DNA from: JANXVR01 sp034667405
GTDB taxonomy: Bacteria > Actinomycetota > UBA4738 > HRBIN12
Assembly (NCBI GenBank): GCA_034667405.1
Contig: JAXDJX010000018.1
Coordinates: forward strand, 62,001 to 126,000
Reading direction: 5' to 3'
DNA: 64,000 nt
The notes beneath the pieces are model-generated. The model did no database searches, was not told the DNA's origin, and was given only the letters and a program-made list of their open reading frames with translations. The position numbers were made by a program, and so were the translations under genes. Positions 20,787-28,675 of the stretch are shown here, piece by piece (the stretch's first letter is position 1; each line of letters opens with the position of its first letter).

Positions 20787-20894
20787 ATGGGGTTCAACTA
20801 CCAACAGCCGGGCAAGATCAAGCGAGCCGACTGGATCATGTTCATCGCTGCGCTCGTCGTTATCGCCGGACTGGTGGTCTGGGCGACACGGTGA
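20787..20894 (+). CDS. 35-residue single-pass membrane peptide
   Basis: MGFNYQQPGKIKRADW is a basic, polar head, followed by one membrane helix of about 18 hydrophobic residues and a TR tail. Positive-inside rule puts the N-terminus in the cytoplasm. The GAGG at 20777-20780 lies 6 bp upstream of the ATG. The stop overlaps the next ATG (TGATG). Size and context argue for a real small protein, perhaps a membrane anchor for its neighbours. Confidence 0.65.
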   Translation: MGFNYQQPGKIKRADWIMFIAALVVIAGLVVWATR

Positions 20895-21247
20895 TGGCGA
20901 CCGATCCGGAGGAGCTCGATCTCGCCTACCTCACCACGAGCGGACGCATCTCCGGGAACCCCCACCGCATCGAGATCTGGTTCGCGATGGGCGAGCAGAC
21001 CGTGTACCTGTTGGCCGGCGGGGGAGACCGCTCCGATTGGGTTCGCAATCTCATGGTGTCGCCGGATGTCGTGCTGCAGATCGGTGAGCGCAAGCGTCAT
21101 AGCCGGGCCAGGGTCGTCCCGTCTGGAACTGAGGAAGACGCCACGGCACGGAGACTTCTCGTGGAGAAATACACCTCACGGGGGTCGAACAACCTGGCGG
21201 ATTGGGGAAACACCTCGCTGCCCGTAGCGATCGACTGGCCCGACTAG
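20894..21247 (+). CDS. F420-type nitroreductase-family oxidoreductase (DDN-like)
   Basis: 117 residues with the split-barrel FMN/F420 fold typical of the deazaflavin-dependent nitroreductase family: LTTSGRISGNPHRIEIWF, then YLLAGGGDRSDWVRNL. Such proteins use reduced F420 (or flavin) to reduce quinones or xenobiotics. It ends the small-gene chain. Its TAG stop shares the palindrome CTAG with the stop of the convergent thiolase gene. F420 use is inferred from family, not proven. Confidence 0.8.
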   Translation: MATDPEELDLAYLTTSGRISGNPHRIEIWFAMGEQTVYLLAGGGDRSDWVRNLMVSPDVVLQIGERKRHSRARVVPSGTEEDATARRLLVEKYTSRGSNNLADWGNTSLPVAIDWPD

Positions 21248-22416
21248 CTCCGTTCCAAGACCACGGCGAGCCCTTGACCGCCGCTGATGCAGAGCGTGGC
21301 GAGTCCCAGGGATGCTCCTCGTTCCCGCATCTCGTAAGCGAGCGAGAGGATGATCTTCGCTCCGCTCATGCCGATCGGGTGCCCGATGCTGATGCCGCCG
21401 CCGCGGACGTTCAGCTTGTCCCGATCGAATTTCAGTTCGCGTTCGCACGCGATGACCTGAGCCGCGAAGGCCTCGTTGATCTCGATGAGGTCGATATCGG
21501 CGAGGCTGAGCCCTGTCTTCTCGAGCACCTTCTGTGTGGCCGGAACCGGCCCGATGCCCATGATCTCGGGGGGAACACCCGCCCAACTCATCCCGATCAC
21601 GCGAGCTAACGGTTCTCTCCCTTCTGCCTTCGCGCGTGAACCGGACATCAGGACCATGGCCGCTGCGCCGTCGGTCAGCCCCGAAGAGTTGCCGGCAGTC
21701 ACACTCCCGCCTTCGCGGAAGACGGGTTTCAGCGAGGCGAGGGAGGACAAGGTGGTGTCGGGACGGATGTGTTGATCCTCGGTGACGGTCTCCGGCCCCT
21801 TCCGCCCGGGAGCCCGGACGGGGAACATCTCAGCCGCTCGCCGGTCGGCCGATCGCACCGCGAGCTCCTGCGATCGAAGAGCGAACTCGTCCTGTTCCTG
21901 GCGGCTGATGTCGTACATGTCGACGAGGTTCTCCGCGGTCTCTCCCATGATGAGACCGCAGAGAGGGTCCAGCAGACCGTCGGTGTACATGCCGTCCAAC
22001 ACTTCGGTGTGACCGAGGCGATGGCCGGTTCGCATCGACGGCAGGAGGAACGGGACGCGTGTCATGTTCTCCATGCCTCCGGCGAGCACGACCTCTGCAT
22101 CGCCCAGCTGGATCTGCTGCGTCGCCAGTTGCACCGCCTTCATGCCCGAACCGCACGCGATGTTCACGTTGTAGGCGCTGACTTCTTTCGGAACGCCGGC
22201 ACGGATGCTTACCTGGCGACCGGTGTTGGGGCCGTTTCCGGCTTGCCGCGCGTGGCCCACGATGGTCTGGTCGATCTGGTCGGGGGTGACGTTGGATCGA
22301 CGCATGGCCTCGATGGCGGCGAGCGTCCCGAGTTCGACCGCGGGGAGGTCTGCATACGACCCCAGGAACTTCCCCACCGGGGTTCGTGCTCCCTCGATGA
22401 TGACGACCTCACCCAT
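21244..22416 (-). CDS. acetyl-CoA acetyltransferase (thiolase)
   Basis: 390 residues, normal thiolase length. The nucleophilic Cys is in NIACGSGMKA (about residue 88). The His is in GGGISIGHPIGMSG, NEAFAAQ is present, and the second Cys is in LCISGGQG. It condenses or cleaves acetyl-CoA/acetoacetyl-CoA or beta-ketoacyl-CoA. It stands alone, so biosynthetic versus degradative use is open. A TACACT box lies 6 nt before its ATG. Confidence 0.94.
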   Translation of the reverse strand: MGEVVIIEGARTPVGKFLGSYADLPAVELGTLAAIEAMRRSNVTPDQIDQTIVGHARQAGNGPNTGRQVSIRAGVPKEVSAYNVNIACGSGMKAVQLATQQIQLGDAEVVLAGGMENMTRVPFLLPSMRTGHRLGHTEVLDGMYTDGLLDPLCGLIMGETAENLVDMYDISRQEQDEFALRSQELAVRSADRRAAEMFPVRAPGRKGPETVTEDQHIRPDTTLSSLASLKPVFREGGSVTAGNSSGLTDGAAAMVLMSGSRAKAEGREPLARVIGMSWAGVPPEIMGIGPVPATQKVLEKTGLSLADIDLIEINEAFAAQVIACERELKFDRDKLNVRGGGISIGHPIGMSGAKIILSLAYEMRERGASLGLATLCISGGQGLAVVLERS

Positions 22417-22422
22417 AGAGGA

Positions 22423-22428
22423 AGTGTA
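22423..22428 (-). promoter_or_regulatory. -10 box TACACT for the thiolase gene
   Basis: Minus-strand TACACT ends 6 nt before the ATG at 22416; leaderless type. Confidence 0.45.
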
Positions 22429-22456
22429 ACGGCGGGGTGGGCGAGGACCGGCTCGA

Positions 22457-24173
22457 TCAGGCGCCCCGCCGGATGGCCGGGGTGGGATCTCGGGAGGCCT
22501 GTGGGAGCTGCGCGGCGCGTGCCAGATCCAGGACGGTCGCGATCTGTTTGCCACCGTTCACCGGTTCGAAGAGTGGGCGGTCGCAGCGTTCGACCCGGAT
22601 CCCGACGCTATTGCTCGTGAGCCATGACCGGATGGCGGCGAGTTCGTCAGCGCGTTCCCGCGGACAGGGCAGAGTAAGGGCCGCGGGCGCGGGATCGGGA
22701 TCCTGTTCGCAGTCGAGGCTGCCACCGTTGAATCGGAGCACGCGGCCACCGGGGCCGGTGAGCTCAAGTTCACCTGCGCCGATCAGCCACGTGTCCATGC
22801 GCCGCCTCCGCAGCGCATCGGCCAGTGACCGGAGCCGGTCGCGGACCAGCCCTGCTTCTTCGTACCGTTCCTGTTCCGCCAGCTGGCACATCCGATGTTC
22901 GAGCGCTGCGAGGAGCTCGCCGGGTGCAGTCAGGGAGGAGACGAGCTCCCCGACGAGCTCTCCGTAACGCTCGGGGCCGACGCACGGCGCGACGCACCGT
23001 CCGATGTCGGCCAACGCACACGCCGCGAAGCGGGTTTTGATGCCCATCGTCTTGGTACATCGTCGAATGGCGAACACCTCCTCGAATGCCTCCTGCGCCG
23101 ATGCCGCGCGACCCGCGCTGGAGAACGGCCCTAGGTACTGGCCTCCGTCCACCGTGATCCTGCGAACCGTCTTCAGCCGCGGGTACGCCTCACGTGTGTC
23201 CAGCCGCAGGTAGGCGTAACGTCGGAACGACTTCCCCTGACGGTTGTACTTGGGTTCGTGGCGCGCGATGAGCCGTGCTTCGAGGACCAACGCGTCGAGT
23301 TCGCCGCCACGGGTACGAACCCCTTCCACGCGGACGACTTCGGCGAGGAGATCCTCGATCTTCTTCCTGGTGTCTCCGTAGAAGTAGCTCTTCACGCGCC
23401 CGCGCAGGTCTTTGGACTTGCCGACGTACAGCACTTGATCGTCGCGCCCGCGGAAGATGTAGACGCCGGGTGCGTGCGGCAGGTGATCGGCCAGCCGGAT
23501 CTTCGCGTAGTGCGGTCGACCTTGGGCGCGGGACGCCTCACGGAGGTCTCCCAAGGTGAGGATCCCGAGGCGCCCTCCCAGGTCGAGGAGTCCGTGCAGC
23601 ACCTCCGCACACGCGTGGGCGTCCGCGAGCGCCCGGTGGTTGGGCTGCACCCGCGTGCGGAAGTACTCCGCCAGGGTCCGCAGTTTCACGTTGCGCACCT
23701 CCGGCCACACCACACGGCGCGCGAGCTTCGCCGTACAGACCGGAGGTCCGGGGATGGGGTCGTAGTCCAGCCGAACCAGGTTGGCGTTCAGGAAGCGGAA
23801 GTCGAAGCCGGCGTTGTGGGCCACGAAGACGGTTCCCTTCGCGAACTCGAGGAAGGCCGGCAGCACCCCTTCGATGGGGGGTTCGTTCGCCACGAGGTGA
23901 TCGCTGATGCCGGTAAGGGTGGCTGATGAATGGGGGGATGGAGACGCCCGGATTGACCAGCGATTGGAATTCGGCGAGGCGTTCGCCTCCGCGATAGGTC
24001 ACCGCACCCACCTCGGTGATCCGGGAATCGACCGGGGATCCTCCGGTGGTCTCCAGGTCGACCACGCAGAACGTCACCTGGTGCAGCGGGATGCTCTGTT
24101 CGAGCGACGTCTGCACGGGCACGTCGAAGAGCGATGCCGAAGAGATCGATGCGTCAGCGGAGAGGGAAGCCAT
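22457..24173 (-). CDS. DEDDh exonuclease / GIY-YIG (UvrC-like) fusion, one frameshift
   Basis: The gene lies in two frames. The N-terminal part (from 24173) has the first exonuclease motif VVDLETTGG. From about 23919 the sense passes to the other frame, with VAHNAGFDF and the DAHACAE motif of a DnaQ-type 3'-5' exonuclease. A GIY-YIG nuclease domain follows (GVYIFRGRDDQVLYVGKSKDLRGRV) and a UvrC-like C-terminal region with a UVR-type helix pair. Removing one C within CACCCTTACC (GGG at 23917-23919 on the plus strand) restores a 571-residue protein of the form common in actinobacteria. The frameshift could be real or an assembly error. Confidence 0.85.
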
Positions 24174-24225
24174 ACCCCCATGGTGGGGTGCGGGTCTGAC
24201 ACGCCGAACGGCGCCGCCCGGTGGG

Positions 24226-24504
24226 CTAAGCGACCCGGCGGGCTATCCGGCGGCGCTGCTGCTCGGTGAGCCCACCCCAAACGCCGTAGCGTTCACCCTT
24301 CTTGAGCGCCCACGCGAGACATTCCTCACGGATCTTGCAGACACCGCAGAACAGGAGCGCCGCGCCCGCCTCCTCCTCGGAGATCGGGAAGAACACATCA
24401 GGGTCTACACCGAAGCACGCAGCGCTGTCCTGCCAGAAATCGGGCGGCGTCGGGTCCAGCGGCAAGGTCGTCAGGTCAACGTCGGCGAAGCGTTCGGCTC
24501 TCAC
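24226..24504 (-). CDS. WhiB-family transcriptional regulator
   Basis: 92 residues with the four Fe-S cysteines (C30, C53, C56, C62; the CGVC spacing is typical) and the GVWGG turn before a basic tail with RRRIARR. WhiB proteins carry a redox- or NO-sensitive [4Fe-4S] cluster and work with the principal sigma factor. Which of WhiB1-7 it corresponds to is not clear. A longer start at ATG 24552 is possible. It is a marker for Actinomycetota. Confidence 0.93.
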   Translation of the reverse strand: MRAERFADVDLTTLPLDPTPPDFWQDSAACFGVDPDVFFPISEEEAGAALLFCGVCKIREECLAWALKKGERYGVWGGLTEQQRRRIARRVA

Positions 24505-24664
24505 TCTGTGTATCCCCCCGTGGCCCCGGCCCCTCGGCCAGGCCCGATTCATAACAGAGCGGATAAGCCCAGCGGAAGGGGGCGAAGGCATGCATTCTCC
24601 AAACCCCCAGGCGGGGGACGAGAAATGACTCGAACGGACTAGTACAGGTGCGGGAGGGAGTCAG

Positions 24665-25546
24665 TCAGTCCGTGCCATTGACGTCGGTCAATCGCATGTC
24701 ATCGGCGGCGATTAGCGTTGCGGTGCTGGCGGTCCACGGCACCCTTGCGATGAGGAACGTGCCGCCGTTTCGGTCCGGCGCGGCGCTCGTCACCACACCC
24801 GTGGAACCGGCACCATCGCCGACGGATGTGCCGGTATGCACCGTCCCGTTTGCGCGGAGATGGCGGAGGACGGTGGGGGGGTGGCCGAGATTCGCGATCT
24901 TCGCCACGGATTCCTGGCCGAGGAAGCATCCCTTCTGCCGATCGATCGTGTGCTCGAGGCCCGCCTCGGCCGGAAGAGCGTCCGGTGTGAAGTCCACCCC
25001 CATGCGCGCGATGCCCAATCGGATCCGCCGCGTCTCGAGTGCCGACGCCCCTACCTCGGTGAGTTGTTTCTTCACCAGCATGTCTTCCACCCGTCGTGCA
25101 GGTTTCCCCGCCAACGTGATCACGTCCATCCCGGGGCCGAGGACCGACGGCTCGATACCGGGGAGTCCCACCCGGCCCGCCGCGCTGTCGAGTACGGCGA
25201 AGAGGAGGTAGGAGGTCGTCGCGTCTTCAAGGAGCACGTCGGACGACAGGATGTAGGGACCGAGCAGAAGGCCGACGTGGTCCGGCTGATCCGGCGCCTG
25301 GAGCAACAAGAGGGACTCCTCATCCCTCGCCACTGTCATGTCCGCCCGGATCCGCCCGGTGGGGGAGAGCAGCAGCGAGCGCCGAGCGTGGCCGGGTTCG
25401 AGCGTCAGGACATCGGTTGTGACGAGGTCGTGAAGCCATCCGGCGGCGTCGGCGCCGCGAACACGGACCTTCCTCCATGACGAGAGGTCGGCGAAGGCCC
25501 GCTCTTCGGCGAGTGCGTCCAGCTGGCCGTCCGCGATCGGTTCCAT
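24665..25546 (-). CDS. ygfZ: YgfZ/GcvT-fold folate-binding protein
   Basis: 293 residues with the diagnostic KGCFLGQE motif (K-G-C-x-x-G-Q-E), which sets YgfZ apart from true GcvT. It acts with folate in maintaining Fe-S enzymes, e.g. radical-SAM MiaB in E. coli. The window has two GcvT-like genes 6 kb away, but this is not one of their paralogs by motif. Start is the ATG at 25546; 45 further upstream codons overlap the divergent transferase gene. Confidence 0.9.
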   Translation of the reverse strand: MEPIADGQLDALAEERAFADLSSWRKVRVRGADAAGWLHDLVTTDVLTLEPGHARRSLLLSPTGRIRADMTVARDEESLLLLQAPDQPDHVGLLLGPYILSSDVLLEDATTSYLLFAVLDSAAGRVGLPGIEPSVLGPGMDVITLAGKPARRVEDMLVKKQLTEVGASALETRRIRLGIARMGVDFTPDALPAEAGLEHTIDRQKGCFLGQESVAKIANLGHPPTVLRHLRANGTVHTGTSVGDGAGSTGVVTSAAPDRNGGTFLIARVPWTASTATLIAADDMRLTDVNGTD

Positions 25547-25561
25547 GGTCCACCCCGACCG

Positions 25562-25567
25562 TATCAT
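25562..25567 (+). promoter_or_regulatory. -10 box TATCAT for the PimB-like gene
   Basis: TATCAT ends 7 nt before the GTG at 25575. The divergent ygfZ start is only 28 bp away, so the two promoters must overlap. Confidence 0.5.
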
Positions 25568-25574
25568 CAGCACC

Positions 25575-26705
25575 GTGGACGTCCCGAGCACACTCCTCAT
25601 CACGAATGATTTCCCTCCCCGTGTCGGGGGGATCCAGCGCATGTTGGGGTCGTTGGTGGGCGAACTGCCGCCGGATCGCATCGCCGTGCTGGCACCGAGC
25701 TGGGACGGCGACGTCGCATCCGACGCTGCGCATCCCTACCGGATCTTCCGCGAACCTCAGCGGTTCATCTGGCCGTCGTCGCGATCCCTCTCGCGGATGA
25801 GGGAGGTGCTCGAGGAGACGAAAGCGGAAGTGGTGGTGTTCGGTGCCGCGAGCCCGCTCGCCGTGCTCGGTCCGCAGCTGGCCGCAGCGGGTACCCCCTA
25901 CCTGGTGGTCGCCCACGGGTTCGAGTACTGGTTATCGCTGCTGCCGGGATCCCATGCGTTGATGCGCGTGTCCACCGCGCGTGCCTCGCGGGTCACCGCC
26001 TGCTCGGAATTCATCGGCCGGACCGTGCGGACGGCCGTGCCTCGGCACGTGCCGGTATCGGTGCTCCAACCGGGGGCCGACGTCACCCGATTTCACCCGG
26101 ACGTTCCAACCGAACACCTCCGGGTTCGCCACGGCCTCGAAGGTCGCCCGCTGGTTGTCTGTGTCAGCCGTCTCGTGATGCGGAAAGGGCAGGACGTGCT
26201 CATCCACGCGATGCAGGATCTGCAACGGCGGATCCCGAATGCCGCGCTCCTCATCGTCGGTGGTGGCCCCTACGATCGCGCCCTCAGGGCGATGGCGGCC
26301 GAGGCTCCCGCGGACTCGGTGTTCTTCGCCGGGGAGGTGGCGGAGGAGGATCTGCCGGGGTACTTCGCGATGGGACAGGTGTTCGCGATGCCGTGCCGAA
26401 CCCGGCTCGTGGGCCTGGAGGTCGAGGGGTGGGGAGCGGTCTTCATCGAGGCGGCCGCGTCCGGTCGGCCCGTCGTGGTGGGGGACTCGGGCGGGGCCCG
26501 CGAGTCACTCGTCGACGGAGAGACGGGACTGCTGGTGAAGGGGGACGATGTCGGGAAGGTGGCCGGAGCCCTCGCCACCTTGTTGGAAGATCCGGCCCTG
26601 GCGCGGCGGATGGGAGCCGCGGGACGTGCGCGGGTCGAGCGGGAATTTTCATGGCCGCGCCTGGCGGGCCGCCTGACCGGCTGGTTGCAGGCGGCCGCGG
26701 GCTGA
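25575..26705 (+). CDS. GT4 glycosyltransferase, PimB-like
   Basis: 376 residues. The N-terminal Rossmann half starts LLITNDFPPRVGGIQ, and the C-terminal half has the nucleotide-sugar site EVEGWGAVFIEAAASGRPVV (E-x7-E). The segment AMPCRTRLVGLEVEGWG is close to the signature of mycobacterial PimB', which adds the second mannose to phosphatidylinositol mannoside. Function as a PIM mannosyltransferase is inferred from this. It opens a plus-strand run to 31734. Confidence 0.85.
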   Translation: MDVPSTLLITNDFPPRVGGIQRMLGSLVGELPPDRIAVLAPSWDGDVASDAAHPYRIFREPQRFIWPSSRSLSRMREVLEETKAEVVVFGAASPLAVLGPQLAAAGTPYLVVAHGFEYWLSLLPGSHALMRVSTARASRVTACSEFIGRTVRTAVPRHVPVSVLQPGADVTRFHPDVPTEHLRVRHGLEGRPLVVCVSRLVMRKGQDVLIHAMQDLQRRIPNAALLIVGGGPYDRALRAMAAEAPADSVFFAGEVAEEDLPGYFAMGQVFAMPCRTRLVGLEVEGWGAVFIEAAASGRPVVVGDSGGARESLVDGETGLLVKGDDVGKVAGALATLLEDPALARRMGAAGRARVEREFSWPRLAGRLTGWLQAAAG

Positions 26706-26738
26706 GCTGAGGTCGTTCTCCGGGCCATGAGCGGGGGG

Positions 26739-26744
26739 TACCCT
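26739..26744 (+). promoter_or_regulatory. -10 box TACCCT for the zinc-ribbon membrane gene
   Basis: TACCCT ends 6 nt before the ATG at 26751; leaderless type. Confidence 0.5.
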
Positions 26745-26750
26745 GGCCGC

Positions 26751-27443
26751 ATGGAGGGCTTCCCGTCGCAGACACCAGCATCGAAGGACGACGTTCGCTG
26801 CACGTCGTGCGGCGCACTGGTGACTCCGGATGCGGAGTGGTGCGGTCAATGTTTCACGCCGCTCAAGTCCACCCCCGTGTCGCGCGAGGAGCTCGCCGCC
26901 ACGGTGGGCATCAAGATCAGGGAAGAGCTACCGAGAGACGGTACGGAGCCGGTGCCGACGCCGGGCACGAAGCCCCGCCTCACGTGGCCGTGCCCGGCGT
27001 GTGAGCACGAGAACGACATCGAGCTCAGTCTCTGCGAGGTCTGCGGGACGCCGTTCGCCGCGCTCATGAAAGCTGACGAGACGCCGGTGCGGGTGGAGCC
27101 GAAGGAGGCACTTACCTGGTCCCTCATCTACCCGGGGCTCGGTCACGGCAAGGCGGGCCGGGGTGCGGATGGTGTCGCGCGCGGGACGCTCTTCACCCTT
27201 TCCTGGATCCTTCTGCTCGTGGTCGCCCTTGCCGGCTTCGGTTCGGCCGGACAAGACGTCATGGCGGGTTTCTACCTGATCACCACGCTCACGGTGTACC
27301 TGGGTTCAGCGGCTGAGGCCTACCGGATCGCGCAGGGCAGAGGCACGCTCGTCTCCTCGCGAGCCCTCCTGTGGGGAACCGTCGGCCTTCTGCTCGTCTC
27401 CATCGGCTTGCTCGCCATCGCCGCGACGTTTGCCAGACGCTAG
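26751..27443 (+). CDS. membrane protein with two zinc ribbons
   Basis: 230 residues. Two CxxC...CxxC ribbons are at about residues 17-35 (CTSCGALVTPDAEWCGQC) and 83-103 (CPACEHENDIELSLCEVC). Three to four hydrophobic segments follow from about residue 123 (YPGLGHGKAGRGADG precedes the first full helix, as in the TM2/DUF5683-like proteins). The function is unknown. It sits between the PimB-like gene and the SRPBCC gene. Confidence 0.75.
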   Translation: MEGFPSQTPASKDDVRCTSCGALVTPDAEWCGQCFTPLKSTPVSREELAATVGIKIREELPRDGTEPVPTPGTKPRLTWPCPACEHENDIELSLCEVCGTPFAALMKADETPVRVEPKEALTWSLIYPGLGHGKAGRGADGVARGTLFTLSWILLLVVALAGFGSAGQDVMAGFYLITTLTVYLGSAAEAYRIAQGRGTLVSSRALLWGTVGLLLVSIGLLAIAATFARR

Positions 27444-27446
27444 GAT
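27441..27446 (+). promoter_or_regulatory. -10 box TAGGAT for the SRPBCC gene
   Basis: TAGGAT overlaps the last codon and stop of the preceding gene and ends 7 nt before the GTG at 27454; leaderless type. Confidence 0.5.
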
Positions 27447-27453
27447 TCGCCCC

Positions 27454-27894
27454 GTGGAACACGCAGAGGGTTCGATCGTGATCGGGGCGCCCCTGGAGGA
27501 CGTCATCGAGGTCATCGAGAACTACGAGGCCTATCCCGACTGGGCAGACGTCCAGACCGTGGAGGTTCGGCAGCGGGGTGCGGGGGGTCGCGCGACGGAG
27601 GTCGCCTTCGAGGTCGAGGTCCCCGTGATGGGGAAGGCCGCCTACACGCTCTCCTACATCTACGCCGCCGGAGATACGGGCTTGTCGTGGACCACGAAGG
27701 AAGCGCGAGGCGCGATCCGCGACATCCGAGGCGAGTATCTGCTCACGGACCTGCCCGACGGTGGCACCAAGGTCGTCTACCGATTGTCCGTCGAACTCGG
27801 CGTGCTCGTCCCCGGGTTCCTCCGGACAGAAGGCGCGAAGCGGGTCATCGAGAACGCTCTCGAGCGGTTGAAACGTCGTGTGGAGATGGGCTGA
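27454..27894 (+). CDS. SRPBCC (polyketide cyclase/START-like) protein
   Basis: 146 residues of the helix-grip fold: IGAPLEDVIEVIENYEAYPDW near the N-terminus and the long C-terminal helix FLRTEGAKRVIENALERLKRR. Family members bind hydrophobic ligands. In streptomycetes an SRPBCC gene commonly accompanies an ArsA-like ATPase gene, as here (28676), but the ligand is unknown. Confidence 0.85.
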   Translation: MEHAEGSIVIGAPLEDVIEVIENYEAYPDWADVQTVEVRQRGAGGRATEVAFEVEVPVMGKAAYTLSYIYAAGDTGLSWTTKEARGAIRDIRGEYLLTDLPDGGTKVVYRLSVELGVLVPGFLRTEGAKRVIENALERLKRRVEMG

Positions 27895-28636
27895 GCCCAT
27901 CGAACCACGACTGAGCCCCCCTTCCCGCCCCGACCTCGGTCCCCACGCGCTCCCGATGTGGCCGGGCGTTGAGTGGGACGTCACGGAGACCATCGTCGTG
28001 TTCCTCGCGGCCTTCGGTCTCGCGCAGTACTTCGGGCAGATCGTGTTCGGCGTACTGGAGTTCCACGGGTCGCTCGGGGCAACCGTTGCCACGTTCCTCT
28101 TGGAGGCCTCGGGCCCCGCGGTGATCTTCGGGTGGCTCCGAAGCGTCGGCCGCCCCCGGCCCGCGTGGCTCGGACGGGCCGGACGGCGAGCGGGGGACGT
28201 GGGGCTCGGGTTCGTCATCGGGTTGGCGCTGCTCTTCTCCTCCGGGATCTGTGTCGCGATCACCATCGCGATCGCGAAGGCGATCTTGGGGCACCAGCCG
28301 ACGCTGCCGAACCCGGCACAGGGATTCCGTGGCGCCTGGCTCATCCCGCTCGGCCTCATGTTGTGCGTCACGGCTCCCCTCTGTGAGGAGATCCTCTTCA
28401 GAGGGTTCCTGTTCAGAGGGCTCCGCACCCGGTGGGGATGGTGGCCGGCGGCACTCGTCAGTTCGTTGCTGTTCGCGCTGGCGCACGGGAGCCCCTACCG
28501 GCTCCTCAATATCTTCGTGGACGGCCTCATCCTCTCGGCGATCTATGAACGTCGGAAGAGCCTGCTGACGACCATCACTGCCCACGCCACCCTCAATACC
28601 ATCATCTTCATCACGATCTTGACCCGGCTGTACTAG
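27878..28636 (+). CDS. CPBP-family intramembrane metalloprotease
   Basis: 252 residues with about six membrane segments. CEEILFRGFLFRGLR gives the EExxxR motif and LLFALAHGS the first His motif of the CPBP (CAAX protease and bacteriocin-processing) family; a later HATLN supplies another conserved His region. It may process prenylated or other membrane peptides. The GTG at 27878 overlaps the SRPBCC gene by 17 bp; the in-frame ATG at 27956 is a plausible alternative start. Confidence 0.87.
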   Translation: MWRWAEPIEPRLSPPSRPDLGPHALPMWPGVEWDVTETIVVFLAAFGLAQYFGQIVFGVLEFHGSLGATVATFLLEASGPAVIFGWLRSVGRPRPAWLGRAGRRAGDVGLGFVIGLALLFSSGICVAITIAIAKAILGHQPTLPNPAQGFRGAWLIPLGLMLCVTAPLCEEILFRGFLFRGLRTRWGWWPAALVSSLLFALAHGSPYRLLNIFVDGLILSAIYERRKSLLTTITAHATLNTIIFITILTRLY

Positions 28637-28662
28637 CTGTTCCGTACCTGCCCCACCTCCCG

Positions 28663-28668
28663 TAAGCT
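28663..28668 (+). promoter_or_regulatory. -10 box TAAGCT for the ArsA-like gene
   Basis: TAAGCT ends 7 nt before the ATG at 28676; leaderless type. Confidence 0.5.
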
Positions 28669-28675
28669 CACTCGT

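Noticed and set aside
23910..23925. Programmed +1 frameshifting in the exonuclease gene
   Set aside because: No stop codon or rare codon sits at the shift, and no slippery pattern of known +1 sites was seen; an indel is simpler.
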